In this document: positions 1 to 6,579 of the stretch, in pieces | How the letters are laid out: every line of letters begins with the position of its first letter | Position numbering within the stretch: the stretch's first letter is position 1 | Assembly: GCA_900313545.1 (NCBI GenBank) | Contig: OMRS01000315.1 | Coordinates: 1-7,764 of the forward strand | Length of the DNA stretch: 7,764 nt | Direction of reading: 5' to 3' | Origin: an uncultured Eubacteriales bacterium | GTDB lineage: Bacteria; Bacillota_A; Clostridia; Christensenellales; Aristaeellaceae | Position numbers and translations under genes: made by a program | The notes under the pieces: model-generated | The model's database searches: none | Told to the model about the DNA's origin: nothing | What the model saw: the letters and a program-made list of their open reading frames with translations, nothing else

Positions 1-644
1 CCGGAAAAGAGGTCACCCTGTATGTGGTGCCCTGCGGGACCGGCAACGACTTTGCCCGGGCACTGAAGCTCCCGAAAGACCCCCTCCAGGCATTCTGCAA
101 ACAGCTGAACGGCAGTCCCGTGCGCATCGACTGCGGAAGCATCAACGGCAGGCACTTCATCAATGTGTCCGGTTCCGGATTCGATGTGGAGGTCCTGCGC
201 AAAACCGAGGAGCTCAAACCCGTCTGCGGGAACGATCGGGCTTACCGTAAAGCCCTGTTTGCCATCCTGTCCTCCTACCGTCCCTCCACCTTCCAGGTTT
301 CCCTGGATAACGGGCCCTTTGAGGAAATCCCCTCGGTGATCATTGAGATCGCCAACGGACAGTACATCGGCGGAGGCCTCAGGGTAGCCCCTGACGCAGA
401 CCTGACGGACGGGCTGTTTGACGTCATCGTGGTCCGGCCGATTCCCGCCTTTCTCATTGCGCTGCTGTTTCCGCTGCTCATCTGCGGGCTGCATGTGCGA
501 TTTCCGTTTCTTTGCCGGGTCCGTCGGGCCCGGCGCGTGGTCCTTCGCAGGCCCGGCATGGTCGTCAACATCGACGGCGAACTCGAGCCCATGAACGAAG
601 CTGAATTTGTCATCAACCCCGGGAGCCTGACGGTCCGGAGGTAA
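1..644 (+). CDS. Diacylglycerol/lipid kinase family protein, 3' part (5' end cut by window)
   Basis: This is the C-terminal two thirds of a DagK/YegS/DgkB-type kinase, which phosphorylates diacylglycerol or a related lipid with ATP at the inner face of the membrane. The frame is open from base 3 to the TAA at 642-644, about 213 codons, and no start is visible. Near the start is CGTGNDFAR, the conserved catalytic-domain motif that normally follows the GGDGT nucleotide loop by some 20-30 residues, so that loop lies off the left edge. Further on are GGGLRVAPDADLTDG and, near the C-terminus, VNIDGE, whose Asp and Glu match the acidic catalytic pair of DgkB-like enzymes. A hydrophobic stretch (IPAFLIALLFPLLICGL) precedes it. 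A GTG at 24 falls inside the conserved core and is not the true start. The SH3-repeat gene follows after 7 bases, so the two are probably cotranscribed. The family is secure; the exact lipid substrate is not. Confidence 0.9.
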   Translation, partial: GKEVTLYVVPCGTGNDFARALKLPKDPLQAFCKQLNGSPVRIDCGSINGRHFINVSGSGFDVEVLRKTEELKPVCGNDRAYRKALFAILSSYRPSTFQVSLDNGPFEEIPSVIIEIANGQYIGGGLRVAPDADLTDGLFDVIVVRPIPAFLIALLFPLLICGLHVRFPFLCRVRRARRVVLRRPGMVVNIDGELEPMNEAEFVINPGSLTVRR

Positions 645-651
645 AACACTG

Positions 652-2391
652 ATGAAAGGAATGAGATGCTTCATGAAGAAATCCATTGTCCTGATCTGTT
701 TGCTGCTGGCCATGATCTGTGCCGGCGCGGCGCTTGCGGAGAGCATTGTTTACGTGGACAACCATGAGGTGGACAAAAACGACCTGATGCGGACCAATAT
801 GCGCAACCAGCCTGGCGGAATCGTTGTGGCTTCCTATTATACAGGTGCTGAACTGACGGTTCTGCCCGATGAACCCGTGCAGGCAGTCCAGCCCCAGGGC
901 GAGCCTCTGCCCGAAGAATCCCAGGAGGAGGGAACCCCGGAGGCTTCCCCGGAACTTCCGACGGATGAATACATACATGTCTCCATCGGCGGTGTACAGG
1001 GGTATATGGCCCGAAAATTCGTCATCACCCCGGAGGAGGCCGCACAGCTCTACGGCACCGGCAGCCGTTTCGGCGAATGCCGGCCGGCGGAGGTGGTCCT
1101 CAACGGCCTGTGGGCCAGTCACCTGGACATGTATGAAAACCGCACCGCCATGTCCAAAGTCGTTTCCATGCTGGAAAACCACGAGATCATCCACCTGGTC
1201 GGCATCGTGGACAACTGGGCCTATGTCTTCAAAATGCAGGGGGAGCAGCGGGTATACGGGTACATTCCCGTCAGCGCCCTGACAGAGGTGGCCGATAGGA
1301 AGGTCAGCATCCTGCATGTGGAGGACAGCAACAAACCGGTCCTCCTCTATGAAAAGGCCAATACCCACTCCAAGATTTTGCTCACCCTGCGTTCCGGCGT
1401 CTCCTGCTTCTCCCAGTTCGGCATCGGAGGGCGGGAAGGCGTCTGGAGGAAGGTGCGCATCGGAGGCATTTCCGGATGGATCAACCCGGGCAAAAACGCC
1501 GAGCTGATCGCTCTGGCAGGCAAGAACCGCCAGGCAATACCGTACTATCCCCAGACCATGCAGGTCCGGGAGGACGCCCTGCTCTACAGTGTGGCCGGTG
1601 ACCGTTCGGGCGCCTACATGACCCTGGGCGAGGGCATGCGAGTGGAAGTCATGGGCATCTTCCAGCAGTATTCCTATGTCCGTACCGTGGAAGGCGGCAC
1701 CGGCTCCTCCGAATCGGGAGACTACGGCTACATTGAAACTGCCAAGCTCGTGGAGTCCTCCAACGGGGACGCCATCGGAGTGGTTCAGGTGGACAACGGC
1801 AATTCCCCGGCGATTATCCGTATTCAGCCCAACGCCGCCACCATCTTCGGAGCACTGTGTCCCGGTGCTGTTGTCAACCTGCTGAGCTATACCCAGACGG
1901 ATTCCGTTGAGGTCGCCATCGGGGACGTCACCGGCTACATCTCCAAGAAGGATGTCCGGGTCTACAGCAGCCAGGACCAGATCAACCGGGACCTGATTCC
2001 CCAGCGCGGAACGCTGCTTGCGGACAATTCCATGATGTCCGGTCCAAGCGAGAATTCCTCCGTGGTGGATGCCGTGACCAAGGGACAGAAGCTCTATATG
2101 CTGGGAAAGGTGGGCGACTGGGTCTATGTCCGCAATGCAGAAAAGGACCTGAGCGGCTTCCTGCGCGTAAACCAGCTCAGCGCACCCATGAGTGCAACCC
2201 ATCTTGTGGCCAAACTGAATACCGACAAGGTCAACATGCGCGCACGCGCGTCCAGGGATTCAGAAATCATCAGCCTGGTCCGCATGGGTGAAATCCTCCG
2301 GGTGGTGGACTATGGTTCCAGCTGGACCGGGGTGATCACGCCCTCAGGACGCACGGGATACATCCTCAACGATTATCTGGACTTTGAGTAA
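652..2391 (+). CDS. Secreted multi-repeat SH3b-domain protein
   Basis: This 579-residue protein is exported and probably acts at the cell wall. Residues 8-29 form a signal peptide: Met-Lys-Lys, a Leu/Ile/Ala core, then ALA before Glu30 as a likely signal peptidase I site. No lipobox is seen. The rest reads as about seven divergent SH3b-like units, each ending in a strand with the pattern x-G-(Y/W/F)-(I/L/M), at residues ~117, 203, 275, 359, 428, 502 and 569. The last unit (about 520-579, VNMRARAS to the C-terminus) is the most typical. The first unit is interrupted by a Pro/Glu-rich stretch (73-106). No hydrolase, sortase or anchor motif is visible. I chose ATG 652, 10 bases after GGAGG (637-641). 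ATG 673, giving MKKSIVL, is an alternative with a weaker AAAGGA site. Bacterial SH3b domains often bind peptidoglycan, but the ligand here is inference. Confidence 0.85.
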   Translation: MKGMRCFMKKSIVLICLLLAMICAGAALAESIVYVDNHEVDKNDLMRTNMRNQPGGIVVASYYTGAELTVLPDEPVQAVQPQGEPLPEESQEEGTPEASPELPTDEYIHVSIGGVQGYMARKFVITPEEAAQLYGTGSRFGECRPAEVVLNGLWASHLDMYENRTAMSKVVSMLENHEIIHLVGIVDNWAYVFKMQGEQRVYGYIPVSALTEVADRKVSILHVEDSNKPVLLYEKANTHSKILLTLRSGVSCFSQFGIGGREGVWRKVRIGGISGWINPGKNAELIALAGKNRQAIPYYPQTMQVREDALLYSVAGDRSGAYMTLGEGMRVEVMGIFQQYSYVRTVEGGTGSSESGDYGYIETAKLVESSNGDAIGVVQVDNGNSPAIIRIQPNAATIFGALCPGAVVNLLSYTQTDSVEVAIGDVTGYISKKDVRVYSSQDQINRDLIPQRGTLLADNSMMSGPSENSSVVDAVTKGQKLYMLGKVGDWVYVRNAEKDLSGFLRVNQLSAPMSATHLVAKLNTDKVNMRARASRDSEIISLVRMGEILRVVDYGSSWTGVITPSGRTGYILNDYLDFE

Positions 2392-2393
2392 AA

Positions 2394-2426
2394 AAACACA
2401 GCCAGTGAAACTCACTGGCTGTGTTT
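2394..2426. terminator. Bidirectional intrinsic terminator between convergent genes
   Basis: The arms 2394-2408 and 2412-2426 form a perfect 15-bp stem around a 3-base AAC loop. On the minus strand the stem runs into an uninterrupted T-run (complement of the A-run at 2390-2396), a strong terminator for the aminotransferase. On the plus strand the tail is TTTCCTT, weaker but usable for the SH3-repeat gene. It fills nearly all of the 38 bases between the two stop codons. Confidence 0.9.
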
Positions 2427-2429
2427 CCT

Positions 2430-3722
2430 TCATTTTGCGCGCTCGCTGAGTATTTTTTCGATGCTGACCAGCTTCACGCATACGGCAAACAGCTCGGCGG
2501 CATTGATCAGCTCGGAAAGGCTCGGATAGGTCGGAGCAATCCGGATGTTGGTGTCATTGGGGTCCTTTCCATAGGGCCAGGTGGCTCCCGCCGGAGTCAT
2601 GGTGACGCCGGCCTTCTTGGCGCGTGCAACGATGCTTTTCGCACATCCGGGAAGGGAGTCAAAGCAGATGAAATAACCGCCCAGGGGGCACGTCCATGTA
2701 CCGATGCCCAGTCCGCCCAGTTCGCGCTCCAGAATCGTCTCCACGGCCTCAAACTTGGGACGGATGATGTCCGCATGCAGGCGCATGTGCTCCACCATGC
2801 CGTGAATATCCTTGAAGAAGCGGACATGGCGCAGTTGGTTCACCTTGTCATGGCCGATGGTCTGATTCCTGAGCTGAGTCTTGATGTCCTCCATGTTGTT
2901 GGGGCTGGTCGCCAGGGCGGCAATGCCGCTCCCCGGGAAGGTGATCTTGGAGGTGGAGGCGAACTTATACACAAGGTCGGGATTTCCGGCACGCTTGCAC
3001 TCAGCAAGAATCTCGATCAGATAGTCCTGATGGTCGTCATAGAGATGGTGCATACCATAGGCGTTGTCCCAGAAAATCCGGAAGTCCGGGGCAGCAGGCT
3101 TGAGACGCGCAAAGCGGCGCACGGTCTCGTCTGAGTAGGAATACCCCTGGGGATTGGAGTATTTGGGAACACACCAGATACACTTGATGGACGCATCCTG
3201 CGCCACCATCTCCTCGATCATGTTCATGTCCGGTCCCTTGGGGGACATGGGCACGGGGATCATCTCGATGCCAAAGTACTGGGTGATGGCAAAATGCCGG
3301 TCGTATCCTGGAACGGGGCAAAGGAACTTCACCTTGTCCTGCCTGCACCAGGGGAGGTTCCCCATGATGCCGTGGGTATAGGCTCGGCTCACGGTGTCAT
3401 ACATGACATTCAGTGAGGAGTTGCCATAGATGATGAGATCGTTGGGATTGTTTTCCATCATGTCTCCCAGCAGAACACGGGCCTCCTCGATTCCGATGAG
3501 TCCGCCGTAATTCCGGCAGTCGGTGCCGTCATCACAGTACAGGTCCGTGTTGGAGTTGAGGACATCCATCATGCCCATGGACAGGTCGAGCTGCTCCTTG
3601 CAGGGCTTGCCGCGGCTCATGTCCAGCTTGAGCCCCTGCTCCTGATAGCGGTTATAAATACTGCGCAGCGATTTCAGTTCTTCCTGCAGTTCTTCCTGGG
3701 TCATTTCCTGATAGGGTTTCAT
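2430..3722 (-). CDS. Aspartate aminotransferase, PF12897 (type Ic) family
   Basis: This is a 430-residue PLP-dependent class I aminotransferase, predicted to interconvert aspartate and 2-oxoglutarate with oxaloacetate and glutamate in the cytoplasm. It resembles the PF12897 'Asp_aminotransf' group: it opens with LDMSRGKPCKEQLDLS (residues 33-48) and keeps the fold-type I residues. These are Asn190 (SNPQG), Asp219 and Tyr222 (WDNAY), the Schiff-base Lys259 in STSKITFPGSG, and Arg394 (NIRIAPTYPS) for the substrate carboxylate. The frame is open to ATG 3770, but I chose ATG 3722. The promoter at 3761-3789 starts transcription near 3754, downstream of the longer start, and AGGAAAGGAAAG (3731-3742) serves 3722. 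The gene is monocistronic, with its own promoter and a strong terminator. Aspartate as substrate is inferred from the family. Confidence 0.9.
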   Translation of the reverse strand: MKPYQEMTQEELQEELKSLRSIYNRYQEQGLKLDMSRGKPCKEQLDLSMGMMDVLNSNTDLYCDDGTDCRNYGGLIGIEEARVLLGDMMENNPNDLIIYGNSSLNVMYDTVSRAYTHGIMGNLPWCRQDKVKFLCPVPGYDRHFAITQYFGIEMIPVPMSPKGPDMNMIEEMVAQDASIKCIWCVPKYSNPQGYSYSDETVRRFARLKPAAPDFRIFWDNAYGMHHLYDDHQDYLIEILAECKRAGNPDLVYKFASTSKITFPGSGIAALATSPNNMEDIKTQLRNQTIGHDKVNQLRHVRFFKDIHGMVEHMRLHADIIRPKFEAVETILERELGGLGIGTWTCPLGGYFICFDSLPGCAKSIVARAKKAGVTMTPAGATWPYGKDPNDTNIRIAPTYPSLSELINAAELFAVCVKLVSIEKILSERAK

Positions 3723-3760
3723 AAGACAGTCTTTCCTTTCCTGCGGTTGTGGCAGGGAGA

Positions 3761-3789
3761 AGTGTACCATGGGTCTGGGAGAATTGCAA
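3761..3789 (-). promoter_or_regulatory. Sigma-A promoter for the aminotransferase
   Basis: Read on the minus strand: TTGCAA (-35, 3789-3784), a 17-base spacer, then TACACT (-10, 3766-3761), with TGG just before the -10 (an extended -10). Transcription would start near 3754, leaving a leader of about 30 bases before ATG 3722. No regulator site is evident. Confidence 0.7.
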
Positions 3790-3887
3790 GAATTAGATGG
3801 ATTGAATTCATTTTATTTTTCTTCACTCCGAATTATCGCTTAAAAATGAAATTTTCGTGTCAGTTTTCTTCGAAATGAGGTTGAACA

Positions 3888-4763
3888 ATGAATATACTGG
3901 TGGATTCTAGGCAACAGGGATACCCTCTGCGTGAGGTGATCCGGCAGGCCAGCGGCATGCCCGAGGCAGCGGTACAGGACAGTCTTCGGAAGAAGGAAGT
4001 CCGGCTGGATGGAATCCGGGTGGACGACGGGGATCTCCGGGTCCGCGCGGGACAGGAGATCCGTGTGTACTGGGACAAGCGTTTCCTCCGGGGACGCAGC
4101 CATCCGGTCCGGGTGGTGTACCAGGACAGGGACATCCTGATCATGGACAAGCCCCAGGGACTGCTGTCCGTCTGTGAGGATTCCGCCTCTCCGGCGGACA
4201 ATGCCCTGGACCGGGTACGGGAGTATCTGAGAATGCAAAACGCCGATGACACGCTGTTTGCCTGTCATCGGCTGGATGTTCAGACCGGAGGCCTGCTGCT
4301 GTTTGCCCGGAGCGAGGATGTCCGGGATGAGATCCGGGAAATGTTTGAGATGCACCGGATACAAAAGACCTATACCTGCATCGTCAAGGGCATCCCCAGC
4401 CAGCAGCAGCGGGAGATGACGGCCTACCTTCGCAAGGATCCCCAGGCGGCCACCGTGTCCATTACGGATTATCCCTCCCCTGGAAGTGCCAGGATTCTGA
4501 CCCGGTACCGGATCCTTGAAACACTGACAGACCGGTCCCGCCTGGAAGTGGAGATTATCACGGGACGGACCCATCAGATTCGCGCCCACCTTGCCCACAT
4601 CGGCCATCCCATCGTGGGTGATGACAAATACGGGGACCGGGATTTCAACCGCAGGGCGGGAATCACCCGTCAGCAGCTCTTTGCCACGCGGATGATCCTC
4701 TCGGGCGGAAGGATTCTGTCGCACCTGTCCGGCCGGGTCTTTGAAACCCCCTGTCCGTTCTGA
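3888..4763 (+). CDS. RluA-family RNA pseudouridine synthase
   Basis: This 291-residue enzyme isomerises uridine to pseudouridine in RNA, most likely rRNA. Residues about 10-60 look like an S4 RNA-binding domain (RKKEVRLDGIRVDDGDLRVRAGQEI). The catalytic domain follows: VRVVYQDRDILIMDKPQGLL (75-93), then HRLDVQTGGLLLFAR (127-141), with Asp130 as the catalytic aspartate. The family's usual TSG reads TGG here. ITGRTHQIRAH (224-234) and GDDKYG (244-249) complete the RluA signature. ATG 3888 is preceded by TGAGGT at 3876-3881 with 6 bases between. The gene is divergent from the aminotransferase across 165 bases, with no clear plus-strand promoter in that AT-rich stretch. The stop lies 3 bases from that of the convergent sulfoxide reductase gene, with no terminator between. 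The target uridine cannot be told from sequence, so I give no symbol. Confidence 0.92.
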   Translation: MNILVDSRQQGYPLREVIRQASGMPEAAVQDSLRKKEVRLDGIRVDDGDLRVRAGQEIRVYWDKRFLRGRSHPVRVVYQDRDILIMDKPQGLLSVCEDSASPADNALDRVREYLRMQNADDTLFACHRLDVQTGGLLLFARSEDVRDEIREMFEMHRIQKTYTCIVKGIPSQQQREMTAYLRKDPQAATVSITDYPSPGSARILTRYRILETLTDRSRLEVEIITGRTHQIRAHLAHIGHPIVGDDKYGDRDFNRRAGITRQQLFATRMILSGGRILSHLSGRVFETPCPF

Positions 4764-4766
4764 TCT

Positions 4767-5255
4767 TCAGGCGAAAAACACCTCGAGGCGGGAAAAATCC
4801 AGTCGCGAGACCAGGTCCCGCACGATGTTTTCCAGATGCAGGGCATCCTCCTCGTCAAAGGTGTCCTCCTGCGGGCTGTCGATATCCAGCACGCCGATCA
4901 CCCGGTTCTGAAAGCACAGGGGAATGACGATTTCCGAGCGGGATGCGCTGTCACAGGCAATGTGCCCGGGGAAACGGTGGACATCCGGCACTACGACGGT
5001 GCGTTTCTCCATGGCGGATGTGCTGCAGACCCCTTTGCCCAGGGGGATGCTCACACAGGCAGGTTTCCCCTGGAAAGGCCCCAGCACCAGGCGTCCCTGG
5101 TGGATCAGATAAAAGCCAACCCAGTTTCTGACAGACAGGTCCTGGTACAACTCTGCGGACAGGTTGGCCAGAGAGGACAGCAGTGCATCCTCCGGAGAAA
5201 CGAGTGCCCGGCAGGCCGCCTCGATTTCGGACCACGCCTTGTTTTGTCTGGACAT
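4767..5255 (-). CDS. msrC: Free methionine-(R)-sulfoxide reductase (GAF domain)
   Basis: This 162-residue single-GAF-domain enzyme reduces free methionine-R-sulfoxide to methionine, using thioredoxin-type reductants in the cytoplasm. The core reads WVGFYL (45-50), LVLGPFQGKPAC (56-67), GKGVC (73-77), VVVPDVHRFPGHIACDSASRSEIVIPL (87-113). Cys67, Cys77 and Cys101 are all present. Their spacing (10 and 24) matches the three redox cysteines of E. coli YebR/fRMsr, which argues for an active enzyme and not a mere sensory GAF domain. The frame stays open upstream to 5372, but that part is antisense to nothing and instead overlaps dut. ATG 5255 follows AAGGAAG (5263-5269) at good spacing. It lies 4 bases after the dut stop, so the two form an operon driven from upstream of dut. 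Confidence 0.93.
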   Translation of the reverse strand: MSRQNKAWSEIEAACRALVSPEDALLSSLANLSAELYQDLSVRNWVGFYLIHQGRLVLGPFQGKPACVSIPLGKGVCSTSAMEKRTVVVPDVHRFPGHIACDSASRSEIVIPLCFQNRVIGVLDIDSPQEDTFDEEDALHLENIVRDLVSRLDFSRLEVFFA

Positions 5256-5259
5256 GAAA

Positions 5260-5781
5260 TCACTTCCTTTTCTTGTTGTCCGTCGATCCGAATCCGCCGG
5301 TCCGGCTCGCGCTCGTCTGCTCTGCGCGAACCACTCCGAAGGGCAGGAAGACGCCCTGGACGATGGCGTCACCCTTTTCCACGCTCAGCACCTTCCCGTC
5401 TCTGGAATCATTGATCATGTGGATCAGGATGTGGCCTTCGTTCTCAGCGCCGTAATAATCGCTGTCGATGATCCCCACGGTATTGTTGAGCTGGAAACGG
5501 TAACGGCTGCCGAGGCCGCTGCGCGGGAAGATCATCAGCACCCATCCTTCCTCGATTCTGCAGCGAAGCCCGGTGGGGATGAGCAGTTCCTCTCCCTGAG
5601 CCAGTTCAAAGCTGAAGGGGGAAAAGATGTCGTAACCTGCCGAGCCGCTGGTTGCCCTTTTGGGCAGACGGATGGTGGAGAAGATCCGTTCGATATCCAG
5701 CTCCGCCCAGCGCTCCACCTTTTCTGCATCAGCCCTGAACTGGTGACAGCTGACCTTTTCAAATGCGGCAATTTCTTTCAT
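5260..5781 (-). CDS. dut: dUTP diphosphatase (dUTPase), N-terminally extended Clostridia type
   Basis: This 173-residue trimeric dUTPase hydrolyses dUTP to dUMP and pyrophosphate, keeping uracil out of DNA and supplying thymidylate synthesis. All five motifs are visible: 1, SAGYDIFSP (47-55); 2, PRSGLGSRY (87-94 region); 3, NTVGIIDSDYYG (100-111) with catalytic Asp106; 4, KGDAIVQGVFLPFG (136-149); 5, RTGGFGST (160-167), the Phe that stacks on the base. About 30 residues precede the usual start of the fold (MKEIAAFEKV and onward), so it is longer than the common 140-150-residue enzymes; I recall similar extensions in other Clostridia. ATG 5781 is fixed by AAGGAGGA (5791-5798), 9 bases upstream. 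The frame continues open to 6291 but would run through the divergent gene. The sulfoxide reductase gene follows after 4 bases. Confidence 0.94.
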   Translation of the reverse strand: MKEIAAFEKVSCHQFRADAEKVERWAELDIERIFSTIRLPKRATSGSAGYDIFSPFSFELAQGEELLIPTGLRCRIEEGWVLMIFPRSGLGSRYRFQLNNTVGIIDSDYYGAENEGHILIHMINDSRDGKVLSVEKGDAIVQGVFLPFGVVRAEQTSASRTGGFGSTDNKKRK

Positions 5782-5804
5782 TGTAAAGGGTCCTCCTTGA
5801 CTCA

Positions 5805-5832
5805 TTGACAAGAGTTGAAAGTCGTCTATAAT
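5805..5832 (+). promoter_or_regulatory. Consensus sigma-A promoter for the phosphoribosyltransferase
   Basis: TTGACA (5805-5810), a 16-base spacer and TATAAT (5827-5832): both hexamers match consensus exactly, with a spacer one base shorter than the ideal 17. Transcription should start near 5839, about 36 bases before ATG 5875. It sits in the 93-base divergent region shared with dut. Confidence 0.85.
5826..5831 (-). promoter_or_regulatory. Possible -10 element for dut
   Basis: On the minus strand TATAGA overlaps the plus-strand TATAAT almost exactly. It would place a start near 5819, upstream of the dut ribosome binding site. No acceptable -35 is seen 16-18 bases upstream, so the call rests on the -10 and the position alone. 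Confidence 0.25.
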
Positions 5833-5874
5833 GGATTTAACAAAATGGGGTTTCCCATGAGAGGAGCATTGTCC

Positions 5875-6438
5875 ATGAAAAATACACATTATCATATGCA
5901 TATTGCAGGGCTGGAGCGCGATCTTCCTCTGTGCCCGCTCAACGAGAACATGTCCATCGGCGCGTTTGTCATTTTCGGAGACTGTGAGCTGACGCAGGCC
6001 TGTGCCCGCGAACTGCTGAAGATTGCTCCCGAGTATGATTACATGATCACCGCTGAGAGCAAGGGGATTCCCATCGTCTATGAGATGGCCCGGCAGACCG
6101 GCGCGAAAAGATGGCTGCTGGCGCGCAAGGGCATGAAGCTGTACATGAAGAACGTGCTGAGTGTAGAGGTCCGTTCCATCACCACCGACCACGTGCAGAA
6201 GCTTTTCCTGGATGGCGAGGATGCCGATCTGATCCGTGGAAAGCGCGTGCTCATCATTGATGATGTCATCTCCACAGGCGAGTCTCTCCACGCGATGGAG
6301 GAACTGGTGAAAAAGGCCGGCGGTATTATCACGGGCCGGATGGCCATCCTCGCGGAAGGAGAAGCCACTTCTCGGGATGACATCCTCTACCTGGAAAAGC
6401 TGCCCCTGTTTGACGGAGACGGCAATCCCCTGAACTGA
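5875..6438 (+). CDS. Phosphoribosyltransferase family protein (adenine phosphoribosyltransferase-like)
   Basis: This 187-residue type I phosphoribosyltransferase is expected to use PRPP. The PRPP signature is VLIIDDVISTGES (125-137), with the acidic pair Asp129-Asp130. AESKGIP (60-66) is the PPi-loop counterpart, and LLARKGMKLYM (81-91) fits the flexible active-site loop. Length suits adenine phosphoribosyltransferase, but the region before residue 60 lacks the usual APRT sequence. Close Clostridia relatives are, as I recall, annotated either as apt or only as a PRTase-family protein, so I leave the symbol empty. Purine salvage is the likely role; a regulatory PRTase is the alternative. The frame is open back to 5815, but that start precedes the transcription start. 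ATG 5875 follows AGAGGAG (5860-5866) by 8 bases. It is transcribed alone from a consensus promoter and ends at the hairpin at 6547-6579. Confidence 0.88.
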   Translation: MKNTHYHMHIAGLERDLPLCPLNENMSIGAFVIFGDCELTQACARELLKIAPEYDYMITAESKGIPIVYEMARQTGAKRWLLARKGMKLYMKNVLSVEVRSITTDHVQKLFLDGEDADLIRGKRVLIIDDVISTGESLHAMEELVKKAGGIITGRMAILAEGEATSRDDILYLEKLPLFDGDGNPLN

Positions 6439-6474
6439 TCAACCCAAAGTCGCACCACAGGAAGGGCCAAACAC

Positions 6475-6537
6475 ATGAATTGCATATGCGCGTCAGCTTC
6501 TGCGCGGTCCTTCGGGCAATGTATCGTCATCATGTGA
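6475..6537 (+). CDS. Candidate 20-residue small ORF
   Basis: ATG 6475 is preceded by AGGAAGG (6459-6465) at good spacing, begins 36 bases after the phosphoribosyltransferase stop, and ends in TGA 9 bases before the terminator stem. The peptide is MNCICASASARSFGQCIVIM, with three cysteines and no recognisable motif. The only support is the ribosome binding site and the position inside the same transcript. It may be chance. Confidence 0.25.
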   Translation: MNCICASASARSFGQCIVIM

Positions 6538-6546
6538 AGATAACGC

Positions 6547-6579
6547 AGGGCATCCGAAATCTTATTCGGATGCTCTTTT
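6547..6579 (+). terminator. Intrinsic terminator of the phosphoribosyltransferase transcript
   Basis: Arms 6547-6558 and 6565-6576 make a 12-bp stem with one G-U pair around a 6-base loop. Its outer T joins a short tail ending TTTTG. The T-run is short, so termination may be partial. It lies about 110 bases after the stop codon. Confidence 0.65.

Noticed and set aside
613..2202. 529-codon open frame antisense to the SH3b gene
   Set aside because: It is in register with the codon bias of a clearly real secreted protein on the other strand, runs across the end of the lipid kinase gene, and its protein is His/Gly/Val-rich with no recognisable domain.
3802..3840. TTGAAT as a -35 for the pseudouridine synthase gene
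   Set aside because: No acceptable -10 lies 16-18 bases downstream; AATTAT is 23 bases away.
3840..4724. 294-codon open frame antisense to the pseudouridine synthase
   Set aside because: The opposite strand has the full RluA signature, a ribosome binding site and a normal start. The antisense protein shows no motif.
5164..5808. 214-codon plus-strand frame over dut and the sulfoxide reductase gene
   Set aside because: It is antisense to two genes with complete family motifs, and nothing in its translation is recognisable.
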